Origin: Astrocystis sublimbata
Lineage: Eukaryota > Ascomycota > Sordariomycetes > Xylariales > Xylariaceae
Reading direction: 5' to 3'
Assembly (NCBI GenBank): GCA_022453515.1
Contig: JAJNNY010000041.1
Coordinates: 1-64,000, forward strand
DNA length: 64,000 nt
Of the stretch, positions 48,461 to 60,662 are shown piece after piece. How positions within the stretch are numbered: the stretch's first letter is position 1; every line of letters begins with the position of its first letter. Both the position numbers and the translations under genes were made by a program. The notes beneath the pieces were generated by a model. The model was given only the letters and a program-made list of their open reading frames with translations, had not been told where the DNA came from and made no database searches.

Positions 48461-49428
48461 GGCGGAACAATTGGTCAAACGATGAGCGATGGGCAACGAG
48501 TGTAGGTAGGTAGATTAGGACCAGTCAAATCGGATCGGCTCGATTTGGTCGGGGTGGGTGTGGTCAAGGACGCGTGTTGTTTGACGTTGTCTTCGTCTTC
48601 GCTCTCGCCGTAGCCGTAGCCGTAGCCGTCGCCCGGATCCTCGCCTTCAAGTGGGCGGGCGCGGCGTGGATGTAGATGAAGATCCAACAACAGCAACAAT
48701 TGCAATGATGCAGCGCAGTGTGGGACGCAAAAGGGCAAAACACGCTGTGTGGAGTGTGCAGGAAACGCTGACCCTATGCGTTGGTCCTGTTGTGTTGAGG
48801 TGAAGAATTTAGACCGGCAGCTACAAACACGGCAAGCTTGGTTGCACTAGAGCTGTCCAGTGTCCAGATTACCTACCTAGCGATAGCGAGTGGATACCTA
48901 CTTTCCTACTTGAGAAGGCTGAAAGAAAACAATCAACACGCGGGCAGGCTCGACAGGCTTCCCAGGGACAGGTCGACAGGCGAGACAGGGTAGCTCCGTT
49001 TCGGCCCATGCCGGACTCTCGTGCACGGACCAAGACTTGCGCGCTCTTTTAGGTACAGCCTACATTAGATACCTCGAGAAACCAGCAGAACACCAACCAT
49101 CACCATCACCTCCAGCCTGTTTACAATCGCTAATGATTTGCGTGTACTGCGATAGTATGGACGTGCACAAGGACCACCTAATTAGAACAGAAGATTGATT
49201 TCCGAGTTTTGATTATGAGATACCTGTAACCATGAATTCTAAGTTTAGTTGCTACCTACCGAGCTACCTACCTACATAAGGTATGTCCCCTACGCACACA
49301 TCAGGTCCAGGAGCAAGTAGTACGCAACCTTCGGTACGTGCTCCTCTTGAAATCGGTTGTCTCCAAGTCACGCTTGCTTGGCGACGCGGGAGTCCATCAC
49401 ACTCGGAATGGCACACCAATTCCCCTCT
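48461..49428. other. Intergenic region upstream of nic96
   Basis: Holds the nic96 promoter, a short GCCGTA repeat at about 48605-48628, and CTACCTA-type motif runs at about 49250-49285. No gene is supported. Confidence 0.5.
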
Positions 49429-51374
49429 CTAGACGCCATTTGACAAAGCCCCCTCTTTGGCAGGGTTTGTGCTGTTGTTCGGCTCCTCGAGCCAGCCGCT
49501 GGTCGCGCTGTCCACTTTCCGGCGATACTCCTGTTGTGTGCGGCACTGGTCGAGGAAGACGTCGTACTTTGTGTCCAGCAACTTCTTTTCGTTCTTGTTC
49601 TTGCCAGGCTTCACGAGCCGTCCGGGCTTGCTCATGCGGTCCATGATGCTCCAGAGGTTCTCCGTCACACCCTCGGTGTCCGCGCTGGCTGCCTTGGCCC
49701 CGAGCATCGCCGCACCGTGCACGACCGCCGCGTGAACATATCTAGGGATCAGCACCGGCATGTCACAGCATGTCGCGATGAGATCCATCAGCATGTCGTT
49801 TTGGCATTGGCTGCCCGACATGAATATTGTCTGGATGTTGTGGCCCTCCTTGTTCATCGATTCAACGATCTGTCGCGTCTGCAGCGCGATGAACTCCATC
49901 GTGGCGTAGTAGTACAGCGCCAGGCCATCTACGCTCGAGTCTGAGCTGAGACCGATCACCGCGCCCTTCATGTTCGGGTCCGCCACCGGGGATCGGTTAC
50001 CCCACAGATCACCGTAGAAGAAGAAGTGTCGGCTGAGGTACGACACCGTTGGTGCCTTGGCCTTCTCCGCCAGGTCGCGGAGGTGGAAGTTCATGTAGTC
50101 GTAGATGTTCAACTGCATAGCTTCGGCGAGGGCCGAGACATCCCTGTGCGCCGGGTGCGTCTCGATGACATGGCGGAGGAGCTCGCCTGTGGCTGACTGG
50201 CCTCCTTCGGCCAGCCAGAATCCAGGAAGGAGGACATCCCGGTACGGCCCCCAAACGCCGTTGACGAACACGGGCTTCTCGGATAGGGCCAAGTGACAGG
50301 TCGATGTGCCGGCTACAGCGGCAAGTCGCGTCGAAGCCTGGGCTAGATCGTTCGCCGGGTGGGTCTCGTCGGCGTGGCCGTACTGGGTGTCTACCTTGGC
50401 TCCGACCGTGCCAATCCACCCGGCATACGCGTCGATCACGCCACTGCCGACGGCGATACCGGCAGGTAGACCCAACTGGTTGGCGGCGTTCTCGGAGAGT
50501 GTACCCACCAGCTCTCCGGCGCTCATATACTTGCCGTTCTGCGTGTCAGGGTTAGCAACCAGCCCAGAAACAATTCCGATGTGTAAGAAAACAGGCTCAC
50601 CACCCCATCGACACCACCCATGCGCTTAAAGTCATCCTTTACCAAGTCGCTCAAGCCGATTGTGTGGTAGAAGTCCTCTTGCCAGCCCTTGACACTGCCG
50701 TCAACCCCAACGGGGACGTATCCCTGCTTACAGACGGTACTGCAGAAGCTGCGGATCTCGTTGCCCGTGGCGAGATGTGTGAGGGCATCTGCTAGGTCGT
50801 AGAACTTGCAGCGGTCGAAGAGTTCGGGGGGCATGTTGTTCTTGAGCCAGAGCACCTTGGGGATCTCCATCTCGATGCTCATCTTTCCGCCGACATAGCG
50901 CAGCAGGTTGTGGCCTGTGGCATTGATCTTCTCCGTCTCCTCGACAGGTCGGTGGTCTAGCCATAGGATGACGTTGCGGTCGTTGCCGTCATTTTCGAAG
51001 TTGGGGCCGGTAACAGGGACTGGCTCGTCGGTGTCGTGGGTGAAGACACACAGCGAACAAGTGGCATCGAAGCCTATACCCTTGATCAAGGAACTGTCGA
51101 CACCGGATTGGTGAACGACCCGCTGGACACAGTGGCAGATGCAGTGCCAAATATCGGTCGTCGATTGTTCCTGGCGCAGCGAGTCAGCAAAAAGGGGCGC
51201 CCGCGTGGGAGCTGGAGGGCCGTGGCGGGCGCTTACATAGTAGCCGGACTGAGGCTGCCAGAGCTTGATTGCCTCGGACGCAAGGGCCTTGATGTCGCCG
51301 GAAGAATCAATGAGACAGGCGCGAGCCGAGCCCGTGCCGACGTCAATGCCTATGTAGTGATCCTGAGAGGCCAT
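49429..51374 (-). CDS. FGGY-family carbohydrate kinase (ribulokinase-like)
   Basis: Exons 51374-51237, 51170-50601 and 50538-49429 give 605 residues. FGGY kinases phosphorylate sugars or polyols with ATP. The N-terminal phosphate-binding motif YIGIDVGTGSARACL is followed by KGIGFDATCSLCVF, LWLDHRP (substrate region), and PKVLWLKNNMP. The C-terminal domain has the ATP-binding FMSGSQCQNDMLMDLIA and VHAAVVHGAAMLGAKAA. The GFDATCS and WLDHRP motifs fit the D-ribulokinase/YDR109C-FGGY eukaryotic branch, likely acting on D-ribulose in the cytosol. The exact substrate is inference. A second possible first exon lies at 51524-51480 (MAFDSTRNIIHLENN) and could splice in phase to the DHYIGIDVG segment. 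Confidence 0.9.
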
Positions 51375-51910
51375 GGCGGGTCAATTGAGATTGCAAAGTG
51401 GAAGTACGTCGAGGCCAACACATTGAGCTCTGGGTGGGAGACAAAGGGACGGACAGGGCGGAGGCGGAGGGGTACGCACGTTGTTCTCCAGGTGAATGAT
51501 GTTGCGGGTACTGTCGAAGGCCATTGTCAATGCTCAAGGTTTCACAGCTCTTAGGTGACCATAGTTCTCTTCTCGGGGTTGGGATTATTCAATGGGAAGC
51601 ACGAGGCAGAGCCCGTCAGCCCGTGTAAGCGGCACTAGCATTTATACCAAACAAATAGCAGGACACACTTGCGAGTACCTAGGCACCTGGGTATGCACTG
51701 CGAGCACGCCGAGACAGTCCTGACAGCATCACTTACTCCATGATAGGCAATGGATCGCGCCCAACGCAGCACGGGCGTAAAACAAGTAAGCGAAAGTGGC
51801 GGCAAGGGATGCGAGCTGCACGGCGAGGGTTGCCGGCGTCCAATGGCGGTAGGGAGTGAGGTACTGTACGCGAATACGTGTGCGTGTTGCACAGTACCGG
51901 TTTGCGGCTT

Positions 51911-51938
51911 GCGGTATGCGGTATGCGGTATGCGGTAT
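51911..51938. repeat. GCGGTAT heptamer repeat
   Basis: Four tandem copies of GCGGTAT with a degenerate edge, in non-coding sequence. Confidence 0.85.
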
Positions 51939-53722
51939 GAGGTGAGCGATGACCCTGATCGAGCGCCTATTGGTAAGCTGTCGGATCGGTATGCTGCAGG
52001 GCTCGAGGTTTTCTTTTTTGTTTCCGGTGGCCGGAGGTCTGGTAGGTAGGTTGCACGAGGTGACGAGGTGTTTCGGACCTGGTAAGTTCCAAGGGTTCCA
52101 AGGGTTGGTTGGTAGGCTTCTCAAGGTTCAGACGAGGATGGGCGAGTGATCGGGAGGAGGGGTGATTCAAGTAACGGCAGGGGAGGTTCCCTTTTTACCA
52201 AGTGCCTGTGCTCTTTTTTATTTTTTTATAAAAAAAAAAAAAGAAAAAACCTTCCCACAATTTATCTATTTCTACTCTAAGTTACCTACATGACTTACTA
52301 CGCCCAGTAACATGAACCGGTTGCTGTCTTTTTATGGTCGCGAACAGCAAACAGAATGGGGCGGGAAAAGCTCTCGGAGGCCACCTAGGCATCTGGGCAT
52401 GTGGAGGCCATTGAAGGCCAGCTCCGGCCAAGCTACTACCTAGCAGGTACCTATGTAAATACCGGGTGTACACATGGGTTGGGAGCTTGGGAGGATCGTC
52501 AAGCTATAAGCTTGGAGGGGTAACGTACCATGTCGTCAGAGGTGGGGAGCTGGTGGGGGGCGAGGTGGATAGGCCCCTGCACCTACTGCAGCCCCGGCCC
52601 CCGGGGCCAAATAGCACAGTCGAGCACAATCGACACACCCTCGACACCCCATGCAGCACAGCTGCATGCTGCATACCGGAGGTCGTAGGTATTATAGGTA
52701 CATCCACGATGTACGTATTCAGGACGGCTAGGCGGTGTCGAGCTCTGCCTACCTTAAGTACTTAAGTACCTATCTATGCTAGCTCATGTCACTTTGGAGG
52801 TTCTGGCCCTCTGGGTGAGACTCGATCGTAACCCGGTTACCTGCCCAGAGCATCCCGTCTGAGGTAGCTTCGCAGGCGTCACGTTTCGTTGTAGCTATCT
52901 CGGCTATCTCGACGTCACACTACCTACCTACATCTCGGTAGCCCCTTTCGAACCCGATCTCCGACTTCCATTCAAGGCTGGCTCGCTCGGCTGGTAGCTG
53001 CAAAACGTACCTCAGCATTCCGAGTCAATATTCCCCCAGGTCTTTTCTGGTATGAATGAGTATCAACATCATTGGTGACATGCACGAGGGGAATCACTTG
53101 GTTCGTTAGAGCTCTGCAAGTGAACGCCGGGACACAATTTGAGATGATGTACATTGAATTTGGCGTGGAAAAGGTTTAGCTTGCGGTCTAAGCGACGCTA
53201 CTGTAGGTTGATGAAAGTGACGTCCGATGATCTGTGATAATCTGTGATGATATCTGTGTTCACACCCCGGATTCGAGACCGCTCTTATAAACCCCACCAT
53301 TTGACATCGATGATCGTTTTGCTATAGCCCCTCGCCCGTCGACAGTCCCTGTGCAGATTTGCTATGAGCCAGCCTCGCTAGCTATCGACTTTGTGGAAGG
53401 CTCCAGGGGACGCCAATCGTAATGCCTCTTTATTCTTGAAGGCGCCTGTTTCATTGCAGACGGCACTGCTATTTATTTTTGGTAAAGTTTTAGCAAAAGC
53501 GTATGCCTTGGACCACCGAGATAGCTGTCCGGGGCAGAGGGCATGATGCATCACAACTACATATGAGCGACACATAAGTTGCCCCATCTGGTTCCTTCAT
53601 CGACTTCAACGTCATACTATTTCTTGGACTTCCATGACCCACAGGGCTCGGCACCACTACTCTCGTATGCTTCTACAACCATTGGCGAACCTGAGTTTTC
53701 CATAAAATCATAAAGAAAAAGA

Positions 53723-53751
53723 GGAGAAAAGGAAAAGGAAAAGGAAAAGGG
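53723..53751. repeat. AAAAGG purine repeat
   Basis: Tandem AAAAGG units forming an all-purine tract on the + strand, in non-coding sequence. Confidence 0.8.
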
Positions 53752-54228
53752 GAAGAGCGCTGTACTTCAGAAGTACTATCCGCTAGAGCATGAGAATTAG
53801 GTACTACTACCTACCTAGGTACTTAAGGTTCATTTTATATCTAAACACCATACACAAGGTGAACCAAGATCAAGCAACGATATTAATTGTAGCCTAGGTA
53901 GGTATCTAACCAAGCCTGCGCAAGGTTGCTCTTGCCAGTGTTGTAGTGTCAAGTCAATTCAAGTCACGCCAAGTACGTCCGTCAGTTGGAGAATGGGTAT
54001 AAGCCTCAGGTACTAGGACCACGGTTGCAGGAAAAATTAACACCATCAACTCCTGCCCCCTGAATTCGTCCCTTTTCTCCCCGATGCGACGCCGCCTAAA
54101 GCAGTTATTTAACATCAGCATGATTCCCTCGTGTGTTGCATCCACGCCCCAAGCAGGCCCGCATGACAGCATACCATACTGCATCGGGTACGTACGTGTG
54201 TATGTGCCACATAACCTGTATATGTGTC

Positions 54229-56823
54229 TTAGTCCAAGCCGTCGGATAGGTCCTCGACGAGGATCACGACTGTCAAAGTCGCAGCGAAGGCTTCGCGAAT
54301 GGCACACGCCATGCTAATTCCCAGCCGAAGAAATCTCATCATTAGCCACAGGATCCCAAATACGATTTCCAATCTACCGGATATGCAGGTCTTCTGTTGG
54401 AGCTGACTGGCTAAAGAGAGGACCGACTTACCATGTCTTCCCAATATCCGCAACGACGGCATTCAGCCCCCAATGCGCACACCAAGCCCGAGCCAGAACC
54501 TCGTTATCCCTGACGCCGAACGCCTCCACGACCAGAACCCTCTCCGCATCGTCGTCATCATCTGGCGGCGGCGGCGGAGGAAATTGATGTTGCTGATGCT
54601 GGCCGTTACTCCCGCTTCCCCCCACGGGCGTGGATAAGCCGCCCCGAAGGTTCTGGAAGCTCCCGCTCCCATTCATGTTCCCATTCCCATTCAGCGGCGG
54701 CGGCGGCGTTGGGCGGGCCCAGTCCTTGATTTCCACCACCTCGTCGACCCGCACGGCCGTGTATACGTAGTCGAAGAACAGCGGGTGCGGGCCGTCCGAG
54801 CACGGCCACGCGTGGACGAAGCAGACATCGTAGTTGAGCCGCAGCGGCCAGCTGACGCCGTCGATGGCGAACTGGATGCTGGCGTCGAACCACCGGGGGC
54901 CCGCCGCGTCCGGGAACTGCGTCTGCGTCGGCGTCTGTACCTCAATCGCGAGCGGCTTCAGGTTGAGCATCTCGATGCGCACCGTGTCCACGACGTCATC
55001 GCTGTCTGGCGTCAACAGCTTGTACTCCTTCACGGGGTACACCTCGGCGGGAGGACCGAGGGGATCGCAGCGCTCGCTCATGGTGGCGACGTCCTCGGGC
55101 GTCATGCGCTGGCGCGGTTTGCGGGAGCGAATCCGCGCGATCTGAGAGCGCCCCAGGTCGGTCGTCGGACGGGCCGGTCCGATCCAACCAGCGACTTCAA
55201 GACATGTCGGCGCGAGGACTTTTCCTACAATACTCGTCGACGTCCAATATGTATAGCTATTACGGTATTGGAAGCCGCAGTTTGGATTGAGATGAGTCAA
55301 TAGCGCGAGGTGGTCTGTCGCTTTGTCTGGATCAATATCGATTAAGCTGTTCATCATGAGAAAAGGGAACGTCGGCTATGAAGGAGGTCAGCGTAGTATC
55401 GTCTCGCTACCACCACTACTGGAGTGGTGAGAAGCGTCATCTGCACGCACAGGGTTCTACTCACCCCTGGTAGCACCAATCCACTGAAAAACGCCATCGC
55501 ATGTGAACTGACTGTGTGCAAGCTCCCTTCAGCGTCGCGCTCTTTGAGTATATCCACCGTCTCGGCAAGGTTCGACCATTTCATCATCTGGGCAAACCGC
55601 TTGAGCATCTTGGTCTGGCGCTTCCTCAATTTGAACCGTAGCCGGATCTCATCCGGAGTAGCACCGTATTCCTCGATCCGTACGTTTTCCCGCCACCGCC
55701 GTGCCAACGCCAGGTTCCACTGGATCTTGGGCGGGATCTGTCCCATGAGACGCTCCTTAGCCCAGTCGTTGTGCAATCTGGAGTTGATGCGCAGGTCAAG
55801 CTCTAGACTCAGAAGTAACTGGTGGAAGAACTTGAGATATTGCCCTTGGTTTGCTGGGCTCGTATCGTATATGAATTTGGTGACGACCTGGTTCTTGGGG
55901 ATTGTCAAGTCGATCCAGCCGTCGCCGGACAGACACATGACCAGATCCTTAATTTGCTGTTCCATGCCCTTGTGCGGGTTGGTGGTCTTTTCCGGGTCGT
56001 GTAAGAACCGCTTATAGAGTTGTTGGTACATGAAGTCCTTGTCGTCGTCTTCAAGACCAGCCTCGAGATCTTTGAGTCGCTCGAAGACCAGGATAAGGTC
56101 GACCTCCCGAGGCGCAACGCCTGGATCCCGCAGGGCTATCGTCGGCGGCATCGCGCTCGAACGACTCACCCACGAATTAAGAGTAATGGTGCCAGGCCGT
56201 GCACCGACGCCGAGGGCGATGCTTGGCTGTTCGAGCGTCTCCCACGGGTAGTTTGGTGGCCCGGAACCCTGGAGGCGCAGACTCATCAGCTGCGTCATAG
56301 CGTTGTGCTGGTTCACAAAGTCGCCCTCATCACCATGGTTCCCAGCCGTTGTCGCATACAGTCCGTAGTAATGGTCTGACGCGTGCGTGATGGGCCGCTT
56401 GTGACCTCGGTGTTGCGGCACACCCCTCGCGGTGAGCTCCATGGCCCGGCCCTGGGTGAGCTCCTCGTCGGCAGCCATGCCCGAAGGCGGCCATTCCGTC
56501 AACGGTAGAGGATCGTAGACATGTCCGTTTGGCTGCTCTCGACCCTTGCCCTTGGAGTCACGTGGGTCCGGCCGTCGCGGTCGGCGCCGCGAGCCCAAGA
56601 GGTCGTCCGGCCTGCGTCGGCGCGAGAGCAGATCGCCCTCGCTAGCCCAGTTCTCATCCTCCTCTTGGTCCTACGAAGTTTCGGTGAGCCCTGTGCGTGA
56701 ACAAAGCATGGACGATGCCGCGGGAATAATACGTACCCCCGGCCTCCTTTCATTGGGCTGGGCGTTGCTGCGGCTGCGAAATAGGTTGCCCCAAAACCTT
56801 TTCTTCTTGAACTGCTCGGGCAT
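54229..56823 (-). CDS. Conserved fungal protein of unknown function
   Basis: Exons 56823-56737, 56670-55465, 55375-54432 and 54313-54229 give 773 residues, with all phases consistent and GTAAGT/GTACGT/GTGAGT donors. The N-terminus is basic and low-complexity (KKKRFWGNLFRSRS, SRRRRPDDLLGSRRRPRR). A helical domain follows with FERLKDLEAGLEDDDKDFMYQQLYKRFL, LTIPKNQVVTKFIYDT and ELDLRINSRLHNDWAKERL. Then come a beta-rich part (PRWFDASIQFAIDGVSWPLRLNYDVCFVHAWPC, with HPLFFDYVYTAVRVDE), a Pro/Gly/Asn linker, and a C-terminal block with GKTCMACAIREAF. I do not recognise the family by name. The Cys-x-x-Cys at the end and the Cys/His-containing FVHAWPC segment could bind metal, but this is a guess. 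No signal peptide or membrane segment is seen. Confidence 0.75.
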
Positions 56824-58284
56824 GCTTGCGTCCGCGACGATGCGATTCTCCGGGCATGAGTAGTTGGGTTTAAATACGGATCAGGTGTCAGATTCCGAGA
56901 TAGACGAGATGCGAGTGAGGTGTTTCGTATTCATTATCCAGCGGGGGGAGGCGAACGCGTGTCAGTTGTGGCTGGGCAGTGACAATCACCGCCCAAACAT
57001 CAGAGGTCGACGCTGTATGGTGGGCGTGTTTGTCTGTGGTAAGTGAGTGCTGCGCAAAAATGCCTACGAGGCGCAGGTAGATTGGAAGAAGCAGGTGACT
57101 ATCTTATATAAGTGTGCAGTTTTGCTGTTCTGTTGTTCCGACTGTTTAGGTCAGGTGGGTTTGTGGGTTTGGTTTGGTTTGGTATGGTTGAACACCTAGG
57201 GATGTTGAATGTTTTAGGCATGCGATTAATTGAAGGTATCGAGAATGGGGCTGGCGTCGATGATCCAGATGACCCAAACGATCCAGATTAGCCGAGCTGT
57301 GGTTCGACTACCTACTGTAAACGGGCGAGAGAGTTCAGCTACCTCTCGAGTATCTGCCACAACAATGTCAGATGCATGAGTAAACGAATGGCCCGTCGCA
57401 TGGCCTGGCATGGCATGGCATGTCTGAAGATAGCCTGGTAGAAGTGCATTGACGCACTTGGGCTTAGCAATGTACAGGTACGGTGCCGTTCACTGGCCAT
57501 GCAGCTTCTGCGGAAATATCAGAGCGCGGGTAGCCAATTGGTGGCCTCAACCACGCGTGCGCGCTACAAATCAAATACGTGTAATAGGGTACTTAGTCAC
57601 GGCTTGGTTAAGTACGAAATTACCTACCTACACTGACCTCAGTCTCTACCTAGAAGTACCTAACCTTAGGTAAGTACTTAACATGGTCAGGGAGCTGCAT
57701 GTTGCAAGTGTGTCATCTTCTGACGCCGCTAACCCAGACATTGGGGCCGACGCAGGCTGAAACATCCCTTGGTGTGTGCCATTCACCGCTACGCTCCTCG
57801 ACTATTTGCTCGCACAGCTCCAACTCGGGAGCGTCAAACCCAATCTGGTAGGCCTGGTAGGACACCACGACGACACATGCGCATCGCCGTCACCAGTACC
57901 AGCCACGAAACTTCCAAGGTTGAGACTCATCACTCTCATCTTCACTTGGGTAGCTATGTCTATCTCATAGAAAGCGCTATTAGAGCACGCATGCTACTAG
58001 GTACTTACCAAGTAGGTGATGTGTATAAGTGGCTCTGCATCGGCTTGGCCATGTTCACTCAAGTAAGTGTAGATACGAAGGCAGGTGAACTACTAGGTAC
58101 CGTAATATACTAGGTATCATTCGCAGTGGTGTGCAATTTGTACATTATTGGTCAGATGTCACCTATCAATCGGCACCCCATGATTCTCGGTTATTTTTAC
58201 TATTCCTTCTCTTCTTCCAGGCTGCCGTCGAGGCAGTGACTTGGTCGACCAGAGACGCCGTGTCCAATCAAAGACTTTCCAGAT
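56824..58284. other. Intergenic region
   Basis: About 1.5 kb between two minus-strand genes. Dense CCTACCTA/TTAGGTAAGT motif runs lie at about 57620-57680. No gene is supported. Confidence 0.5.
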
Positions 58285-60662
58285 TTACAGGAGCTCACCG
58301 ACGAATGTTGTTTCTGTCCCGTTGCTTACTGTAACTTCATATCCAGCAAATTTGCTACTTGCGTTTCGATACTGGGCCATCGTTAGTTACCTAGCTATTG
58401 GCATAACATGAGCGAAAAATGAAGATGACTTACCGCAAACATAAAGTTGAGTATCAGCGCCACCATCAGAGCTACACTGAGGGCTAGGGGTCCTACAACG
58501 TTGTCGAAATCTTTACCGCTGCGCTCCAGTATCATCGCCCGTCGCCGGTGAAGCATCAGATTGCCCCAGAGCCCAGCCAGAACCGCTATCGCGATGTATG
58601 CGATACCCATGCACTCTGCTACCAAGTTCTCGCCTGCCGCCGAGTACAGCCCGACGGCCAGTGTGCCGAGTAGCACGCAGATATGCTGCCACTTGAGGAA
58701 GGTCCGCTCGTTGGCGAGCCACACCTTGGGCTCGATCTGAAGCGGCCCTGCGTTCTTCAACCAAGTGTCGGGTTTGGTGACACCCTCTGGCAAATGCCCT
58801 CTTTGCCGCTTATTCCGAGCATAGCGAGATAACGAGAAGCCGGGGATGACTGACGACAGCGTGCCATAACCAAGACTAGGGCCCGAGGTTTCGCCATCGG
58901 CCCCTCTAGCATCCTCACGAGCCTCATGGATAGGATACGAGCGGGGGGTTGCGGCTTCCGAAGCAGCACGCTCGGAAAGGTAAGACTTCGCAATGGGCGA
59001 ACTAGCGGCCGGCTTGTAGGAACTACGCCTGGCACTGGTTCCCAGAAGGCTATCGACCGCCTGCGCGTCCTCGGCTTGCCGAACTCGTCTCTGCTCTTCC
59101 TCCTCATGGGCTTGCTGGGGATCCTTGCGGATCTCTTTCTCGAGATCGCTCAGCCAGAACGGTAAGTTGTTGACGTGATCCTCGAAAAGTGTCGCCACGC
59201 CGTGGACAAATTTGGAAAACCTCGGTGTTGCATAGACCAAATGAGATGCTATCAGATCGTCTATCCATCTAGGGCGCTTACGGCCCTCTTCCTCTTTCAG
59301 CTTCATCTCGAGCAAGGCATGGGGAAACCTGGAGATCTCGCTCTGGTTAATGTTTTTGAAAGGGTATGTCATATTGTTGTTATCTATGTCGGCTCGGTGC
59401 CATTGAGTAGGGTCTCGACACGGTCGGTCACGATCCAAGGTGTCCTCACGTATGAAAGCTATGTCAGTGTCAATGGAAATCCTCACTCGGTCGTCTGCAG
59501 GCTTTTGGAAGGCGGTGCGGGTGTAGTTAGCTCTCATAACCGGCTCGAGTTTGTTAGCGGCAAGGAAGCTCTGAAGCTCCTCGGCAGTTGCCTTGAATGA
59601 ATCAATTGAGCCGTCCTGCTGGCCCTGTCTCGCCATTTTCTGGAGGGACTTCTCCATCTTGTACTCCCCGTCGATATATTGCTTAACGTATTTGTCCTTG
59701 ATGTTGAATTTCCTTTCCTCGCTTGTCCCATCGTGGTAGATGATCTTTTGCTCCATCACAATCTCAGATTTGTCGCTCAGTTGACCGTACCAGCGAAGTC
59801 GCACCGAAGATGCATCGGACTGACGATCGAGCTTCTTGCCATAGAGATCGAATTTGGGATTGTCAAAGTAGAGCGAGGTGATTGTCGGATCCTGGTCACC
59901 GCCTACTTCCTTGGCGGCTTGCTGGCTGTATACCAAGGCCGGGAGATGTCGCAGGATGGCCGTCTTCACCTCGAGCAAGTTGTCGGGATGCACCCAGAAC
60001 TTGTGGGCGGTGTAGCGTTCTCCGTTATGAAATTCTTCCTGGCTGTTCAGGTCCAGTGGGTGCTGCTGCTTATCCTTGTCGATGGTCTGGTTGATGGCGT
60101 AGTACATGATGGAGAGCTTGTTCAGGAGGGGCGTAAACCTCTGCTCCGAGTTGAGGCCGTGCTCGGACAGGCTGACGCGCATCATGGGGCGGACCTTGTA
60201 GCGGTCGCCGCGCTTCCGGTCGTGCTTTTTCGCGATCTTGAGAAAACCGGTGTAGTTCAGGCCGCTGTACTTCTTCAGCTCCTTCACCTCGGTCACGATG
60301 GCGTCCAGCTCCGCTCGCAGCTCCTCCAAGCGCGCGGTCGTGATTTCGCTCCTGGCATCATTCTTGGTATCGCCCTTGGACTTGTCATCTTCCGAGGGTG
60401 CCAGGTCACGTAGGGTCTCGAAGGCGGCGTCGGCGCGCTGCTGTAAACTCGATGTCGTCTTGGCCTGGAACTGCGATACCTTGTCGAGCTGGACGTTGAA
60501 GATCTCGGCACAAAAACGGTTCTCGTCTTCTTCAGTCCACGGCACATCTTCGTCATCGTCGCTGGTGTTCTCCCGTAACATGCTCTTGAGCTTGGAGTAA
60601 TCCATGTATTCGTCCTTCCATGGTGGGTATATCGCCACCCGAAGCGTCTTGCCGAAACGCAT
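58285..60662 (-). CDS. Vacuolar transporter chaperone, VTC2/3-type SPX protein
   Basis: The main exon is 60662-58434. A GTAAGT donor there suggests a last exon, most simply 58371-58285 (phase 0, 771 residues total), but an acceptor giving a shorter tail also exists. The VTC complex makes inorganic polyphosphate and moves it into the vacuole. Seen: an N-terminal SPX domain (MRFGKTLRVAIYPPWKDEYMDY to about LKKYSGLNYTGFLKIAKKHDR, the inositol-pyrophosphate-sensing lysine cluster), a tunnel domain related to the polyphosphate polymerase (KFWVHPDN, SSVRLRWYG, MRANYTRTAFQ, LLEMKLKEEEG), and a C-terminal three-helix membrane domain (LLGTLAVGLYSAAG, IAYIAIAVLAGLWGNLML, LALSVALMVALILNFMF). The YPPWKDEYMDY start favours the accessory Vtc2/3 type over catalytic Vtc4, whose start differs. 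The ATG at 60662 opens the SPX domain. Confidence 0.88.

Larger units (their letters stand above)
51525..54228. other. Intergenic region upstream of the FGGY kinase
   Basis: About 2.7 kb without a supported gene. It contains a GCGGTAT heptamer repeat (51911-51938), a poly-T/poly-A tract at about 52213-52256, an AAAAGG repeat (about 53723-53751), and several TAGGTACCTA-type runs (52748-52776, 53799-53827, 53892-53909). Confidence 0.5.

Noticed and set aside
59679..60413. 244-residue frame opposite the VTC gene
   Set aside because: Shadow frame within a confirmed SPX/VTC exon.
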